NCBI GenBank assembly: GCA_016714815.1 | Contig: JADKBZ010000005.1 | Coordinates: 62,001 to 126,000 of the forward strand | Length of the DNA: 64,000 nt | Direction of reading: 5' to 3' | From: Holophagales bacterium | GTDB lineage: Bacteria; Acidobacteriota; Thermoanaerobaculia; UBA5066 | Part shown: positions 61,396 to 64,000 of the stretch, in pieces | How the letters are laid out: every line of letters starts with the position of its first letter | Numbering within the stretch: position 1 is the stretch's first letter | Notes under the pieces: model-generated | What the model was told of the DNA's origin: nothing | What the model saw: only the letters and a program-made list of their open reading frames with translations | The model's database searches: none | Position numbers and translations under genes: made by a program

Positions 61396-62703
61396 GTGAG
61401 ACGGCTTGCCACGCTCCTGCTCCTCTGCCTCGCCCTCGGGTCCGGCATCGCCTCCGGCGTGACCCGGCCGGCAGACCGGCCGCCCGTGCCCGGCCTCGCG
61501 TTCGCCGTCGCGATGAAGGGAAACGGAGATCTCCTCGCCGCCGGCCCGTTTCTCCTGAAGGTTCCGGGCGCGAAGGGAGCGCTCCGGCTCGAGCTTTCGG
61601 GGCTGGAGGCGGACGGCGCGAGCCTCCGCGGCCAGGCGCGGCTCCGAAATGACTCCGGCCTCCTCCTCGCCGGACTGACGCTCGATTTCGAATCGGCTAC
61701 GGAGACCGGTGCGAAGCCTTCCGAGCAGGGCGCCTCCGCAACGGGACCGGTGTCCCTGAAGGAGCCCCTCGCCTTCGGCGACCTCCTGGCCGGAGAGACG
61801 TCGCCCACCCTCTCCTTCGACCTCTCACCCATTCCTCTCGGCGAAGAGGTCTTCCTGACGACGCTCCTCGGCTCCGTCCGCGGGCTCGCCGCCGAGCCGG
61901 CCGTCGCCGTCGCCGGGGCCGTTTCGCCCGTCGCCCTCGACGCCGACCGGTCCGGGCGGCTCTACCTCGCCACCGGGGGCGTCGGGCGCGTCCTGCGCTT
62001 TGCGGCGACGTCCGCGACGTCCGCGGCGGCCCCGTTCGAGGCCGCCCGCCCATCGGCGCCGCCGGCCGGAATCGCGCTCCGCCCGCGCAACGGAGATCTC
62101 TTCGTCTCCACCGGGAGCCAGGTGATCGAAGTCCACCGGCCCGGCGTCGCGCGCCCCGCAACTCTCGACGCGGGGCGGCCCGTGACGGCTCTGAGGATCG
62201 ACTCGAAGAACGTCCTCCGCGCCGCGTCCGGAAACGCCGTCCTCGCTTTCGACGAAGCCCGGCCCGGCCCGGCGAGGACCGTCGGGCCGGGAGGATCCCG
62301 GATCCTCTCGTTCGACGCCGACGGGCGCGGCGTGATCCACGCCGTCGTCGCCGTGGGAGGGGCGCGCCGCGTCTTCTTCGCGGGAGAGGAGGGCCCGCTC
62401 CCCTTCCCGGCGAAAAGGGGCGCGGGAAGCGACGCCGTCGACGCCCCTTCCGCCTGCCGTTTCGACGGAGAGGGGCTCCTCTGGATCGGGGCGGAGTCCC
62501 GCACCCCCGAAGGGACGGTCCTGGCGCGATTCCTTCCGGACGGCACACCGCTCGCGGCTCTCTCGCGTGAAGCGCTCGCGCTCCTCCTCGGGAAGGAGGA
62601 GGGGGCGGGCGTACCCCCGATCGTCGACCTCGCGCGAGGCCCCGAAGGGCGTCTCTACGTCCTTCTCGAAGACGGCTCCGTCTTCGTGGTCCGCGCCTTC
62701 TGA
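61396..62703 (+). CDS. Secreted beta-propeller-like protein
   Basis: The 435-residue protein starts at GTG 61396 with a signal peptide (LATLLLLCLALGSGIASG). Residues about 35-165 form a beta-sandwich-like domain (LRLELSGLEADGASLRGQARLRNDSGLLLAGLTLDF). The remainder has NHL/propeller-like repeats (VALDADRSGRLYLATGG, IALRPRNGDLFVSTGS, CRFDGEGLLWIGAES, LARGPEGRLYVLLEDGS). No catalytic motif is visible. It is divergent from the S9 peptidase. Function is unknown. A perfect 18-bp palindrome (62704-62721) follows the stop. Confidence 0.8.
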   Translation: MRRLATLLLLCLALGSGIASGVTRPADRPPVPGLAFAVAMKGNGDLLAAGPFLLKVPGAKGALRLELSGLEADGASLRGQARLRNDSGLLLAGLTLDFESATETGAKPSEQGASATGPVSLKEPLAFGDLLAGETSPTLSFDLSPIPLGEEVFLTTLLGSVRGLAAEPAVAVAGAVSPVALDADRSGRLYLATGGVGRVLRFAATSATSAAAPFEAARPSAPPAGIALRPRNGDLFVSTGSQVIEVHRPGVARPATLDAGRPVTALRIDSKNVLRAASGNAVLAFDEARPGPARTVGPGGSRILSFDADGRGVIHAVVAVGGARRVFFAGEEGPLPFPAKRGAGSDAVDAPSACRFDGEGLLWIGAESRTPEGTVLARFLPDGTPLAALSREALALLLGKEEGAGVPPIVDLARGPEGRLYVLLEDGSVFVVRAF

Positions 62704-62728
62704 GGCGCGGCCGGCCGCGCCCGCGGGA

Positions 62729-63133
62729 TCAGCGGGAGGCCGTCAGGAGGCAGAAATCGGCGCGGTAGAGCGCGCCACGCTTCCCGCCGCTCCCGGTCGG
62801 GACGAGGAAGACGTCGTAGCTGACGCCCCCCTTGGCGGGAGCGAGGGTCCACGTTCCCGTGGTCAGGGAGTATTTCCCGTCGGCCCGGAAGTAGAGGGTG
62901 TACTGCTCCGTCGTGGCGTTCGACCCGGCGTCGACCACGCGATCGAGGACGAGGGAGACGGCGACGCCTTTCGCGCCCTGCGCGTAGAACGTCTGACCGA
63001 CAGCGGACCGCAGTCCGGCCGCCCCCTTGCTCGAGCCGGCCAGCTCCGCCGCGAGCGCCCCGGCCGGGAAGAAGGTCAGGCCCGCCAGGCCCATCGCGGT
63101 GCCCGAAACAAAAGATTTCCTCGTCAGTTCCAT
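62729..63133 (-). CDS. Secreted DUF6916-like protein
   Basis: The 134-residue protein has an export signal (TRKSFVSGTAMGLAGLTFFPAGALA), Tat-like except that the second arginine is replaced by lysine. The mature part contains VGQTFYAQGAKGVAVSLVLDRVV and ends YDVFLVPTGSGGKRGALYRADF, which matches the general DUF6916 pattern of a strand-rich domain ending FLVP...Y.A.F. DUF6916 has no known activity. It is divergent from a second DUF6916 gene 120 bases away. Confidence 0.75.
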   Translation of the reverse strand: MELTRKSFVSGTAMGLAGLTFFPAGALAAELAGSSKGAAGLRSAVGQTFYAQGAKGVAVSLVLDRVVDAGSNATTEQYTLYFRADGKYSLTTGTWTLAPAKGGVSYDVFLVPTGSGGKRGALYRADFCLLTASR

Positions 63134-63253
63134 GTCACTCCTCCCCCGTCGCGGGCCTCACTCCAAGTCTATGCCGTTTACCGACGCTTCGCCGGAGCCC
63201 GCCCTTGTCGAAGGCCCCGGACGCAGGCATCCTCCCCGCTCGCGGAGGCCCCC

Positions 63254-63562
63254 TTGACCGAGACGCCCACCCCGACCACCTTCACGCCCCACGTCGGAAC
63301 GGCGTTCCGCATCTCTTTCCCCGACGGCTCCCTCGAGCTGACGCTCGAGGACGTCGAACCGCACGGGATCCGGGAGCCGAGGCCCGGCGTCCCCGGTCTT
63401 CGCACCGAGCCGTTCTCGCTCGTCTTTCTCGGCCCTCTCCGGCCCGTCCTGCCCCAGCGTATCTGGGAGCTGGCGCATCCCGTCCTCGGGACGCAGGAAG
63501 TCTTCCTCGTGCCGCTCGGGCCGAAAGAGGGCCGGATGCGTTACGAGGCGGTCTTCAACTGA
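63254..63562 (+). CDS. DUF6916-family protein
   Basis: The 102-residue cytoplasmic-type protein starts at TTG 63254. It shows the DUF6916 pattern: HVGTAFRISF, LELTLEDVE, FSLVFLGPLRPVLPQRIWELAHPVLGTQEVFLVPLGP and YEAVFN. Such proteins often sit beside tail-fibre-like collar proteins, none of which is seen here. It overlaps the end of the GNAT gene by 8 bases on the opposite strand. Confidence 0.78.
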   Translation: MTETPTPTTFTPHVGTAFRISFPDGSLELTLEDVEPHGIREPRPGVPGLRTEPFSLVFLGPLRPVLPQRIWELAHPVLGTQEVFLVPLGPKEGRMRYEAVFN

Positions 63563-64000
63563 CCGCATCGGCGCCCCACGACAGGAAGAGGTAGACCCCC
63601 TTGTCCTCGACGAGGCGGAAGCCGAGCCGCTCGTAGAGCGCGAGGGCGGGGTTCATCCGCTCCACGTGGATCGTCACGGACTTCCCCGCCGCCGCCGCGC
63701 GCGCCTGGACCTCGCGCAGCAGCGTCGTCCCGGCTCCGGAGCGCCGCGCCTCGGGCAGAAGCGCCACGTCGACGACCCGGATCTCCGCCGGGCCTTCCCA
63801 GAGGTAGAGCCGCCCGGCGTCGCGCCCGCCGACGACGACCACCTCGAACGTCGCCCCGGAGTAGTTCGACCGCCACCAGGCGTCCTGCGCGTCGAACTGC
63901 TGGCGCAGGAACGCCTCCTTCGCCTCGGGAGGCCAGGGAACGGGGGCGAGCTCCTCGTCGCGGGTGGAAGCGTAGACGCGGAAGAGGAGGTCGCGGTCGG
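63555..64000 (-). CDS. GNAT-family N-acetyltransferase, 5' end outside the window
   Basis: GNAT enzymes transfer acetyl groups from acetyl-CoA to amines. The visible part (about 148 residues) has the acetyl-CoA-binding pattern VALLPEARRSGAGTTLLREVQARA and the C-terminal NPALALYERLGFRLVEDKGVYLFL. Upstream, the frame stays open to the window edge (EAKEAFLRQQFDAQDAWW), so an internal GTG at 63842 is not the start. Substrate is unknown. Confidence 0.88.
   Translation of the reverse strand, partial: DRDLLFRVYASTRDEELAPVPWPPEAKEAFLRQQFDAQDAWWRSNYSGATFEVVVVGGRDAGRLYLWEGPAEIRVVDVALLPEARRSGAGTTLLREVQARAAAAGKSVTIHVERMNPALALYERLGFRLVEDKGVYLFLSWGADAVS

Noticed and set aside
55144..62703. A 2519-codon plus-strand open frame opposite the VPS10-like and S9 genes
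   Set aside because: It is an antisense frame kept open by high-GC third-position bias; composition is Arg/Glu/Asp-rich without domains. Only its last 435 codons (from GTG 61396) are a real gene.

Overview
The window is very GC-rich (roughly 70 percent by eye) and densely packed with genes on both strands. No rRNA, tRNA, CRISPR array, integrase or intact insertion sequence was seen. The cell is a Gram-negative, diderm bacterium: it encodes TamA/TamB-type and BamD assembly factors, a TonB-dependent receptor with a carboxypeptidase-regulatory N-terminal domain, a PilT motor and many secreted proteins and lipoproteins. Together with a VPS10/sortilin-like propeller protein, an S9 prolyl oligopeptidase, a Tes-like radical SAM lipid enzyme and DUF6916 proteins, this suggests an acidobacterium-like lineage. 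That placement is inferred from gene content only. Many neighbouring genes overlap by 4 bases (GTGA or ATGA), so translational coupling is common.

Layout. 1-7.5 kb: a serine hydrolase interrupted by two compensating frameshifts, then a 1968-residue protein that joins a TamB-type inner-membrane/periplasmic part to a POTRA plus Omp85 barrel. 7.6-13.9 kb: a frameshifted YceI protein, PilT with a TPR protein and RlmN, and a phytoene/squalene-synthase plus FAD-oxidoreductase pair. 14-19.5 kb: a radical SAM-DUF2344 fusion, a COG0720 pterin enzyme lacking the catalytic cysteine and preceded by a duplicated start, a metallo-hydrolase, a REP-like palindrome cluster and an MFS transporter. 19.5-26.6 kb: a Tes/MJ0619-type radical SAM protein, a ThiO-like oxidase with EcsC, cyclophilin, an AmgK-like kinase, TatA and HtpX. 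26.6-31.7 kb: a repeat-rich spacer, a Fis-type regulator, a secreted protein, BamD, a PASTA protein, a PHP hydrolase and endonuclease IV. 31.7-37.5 kb: CydB, a hydrogenase-type maturation protease, a GH13 amylase, a ParB-like protein and MalQ.

37.5-42.3 kb: an export operon consisting of a double membrane-fusion lipoprotein, a second fusion protein and a MacB-type permease without an ATPase. 42.3-45.7 kb: an RluA-type pseudouridine synthase, a 7TM-DISM GGDEF cyclase and an SDR. 45.7-49.3 kb: a coupled three-gene operon of a membrane-anchored N-acetylmuramoyl-L-alanine amidase, a MamK-like actin and a bitopic SPOR-domain protein. This is the best candidate here for an undescribed system, since it could connect a cytoplasmic filament to peptidoglycan hydrolysis. 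49.4-55.7 kb: KynB-type cyclase, aromatic amino acid hydroxylase, a TrmH-like methyltransferase, a TonB receptor and a secreted JAMM-domain protein. 55.8-64 kb: VPS10-like protein, S9 peptidase, a secreted propeller protein, two divergent DUF6916 proteins and a partial GNAT acetyltransferase.

Three membrane themes recur: outer-membrane biogenesis (the TamB-TamA fusion and BamD), lipid modification (the Tes-like enzyme and the isoprenoid pair) and cell-wall remodelling (the actin operon, AmgK-like kinase and PASTA protein).
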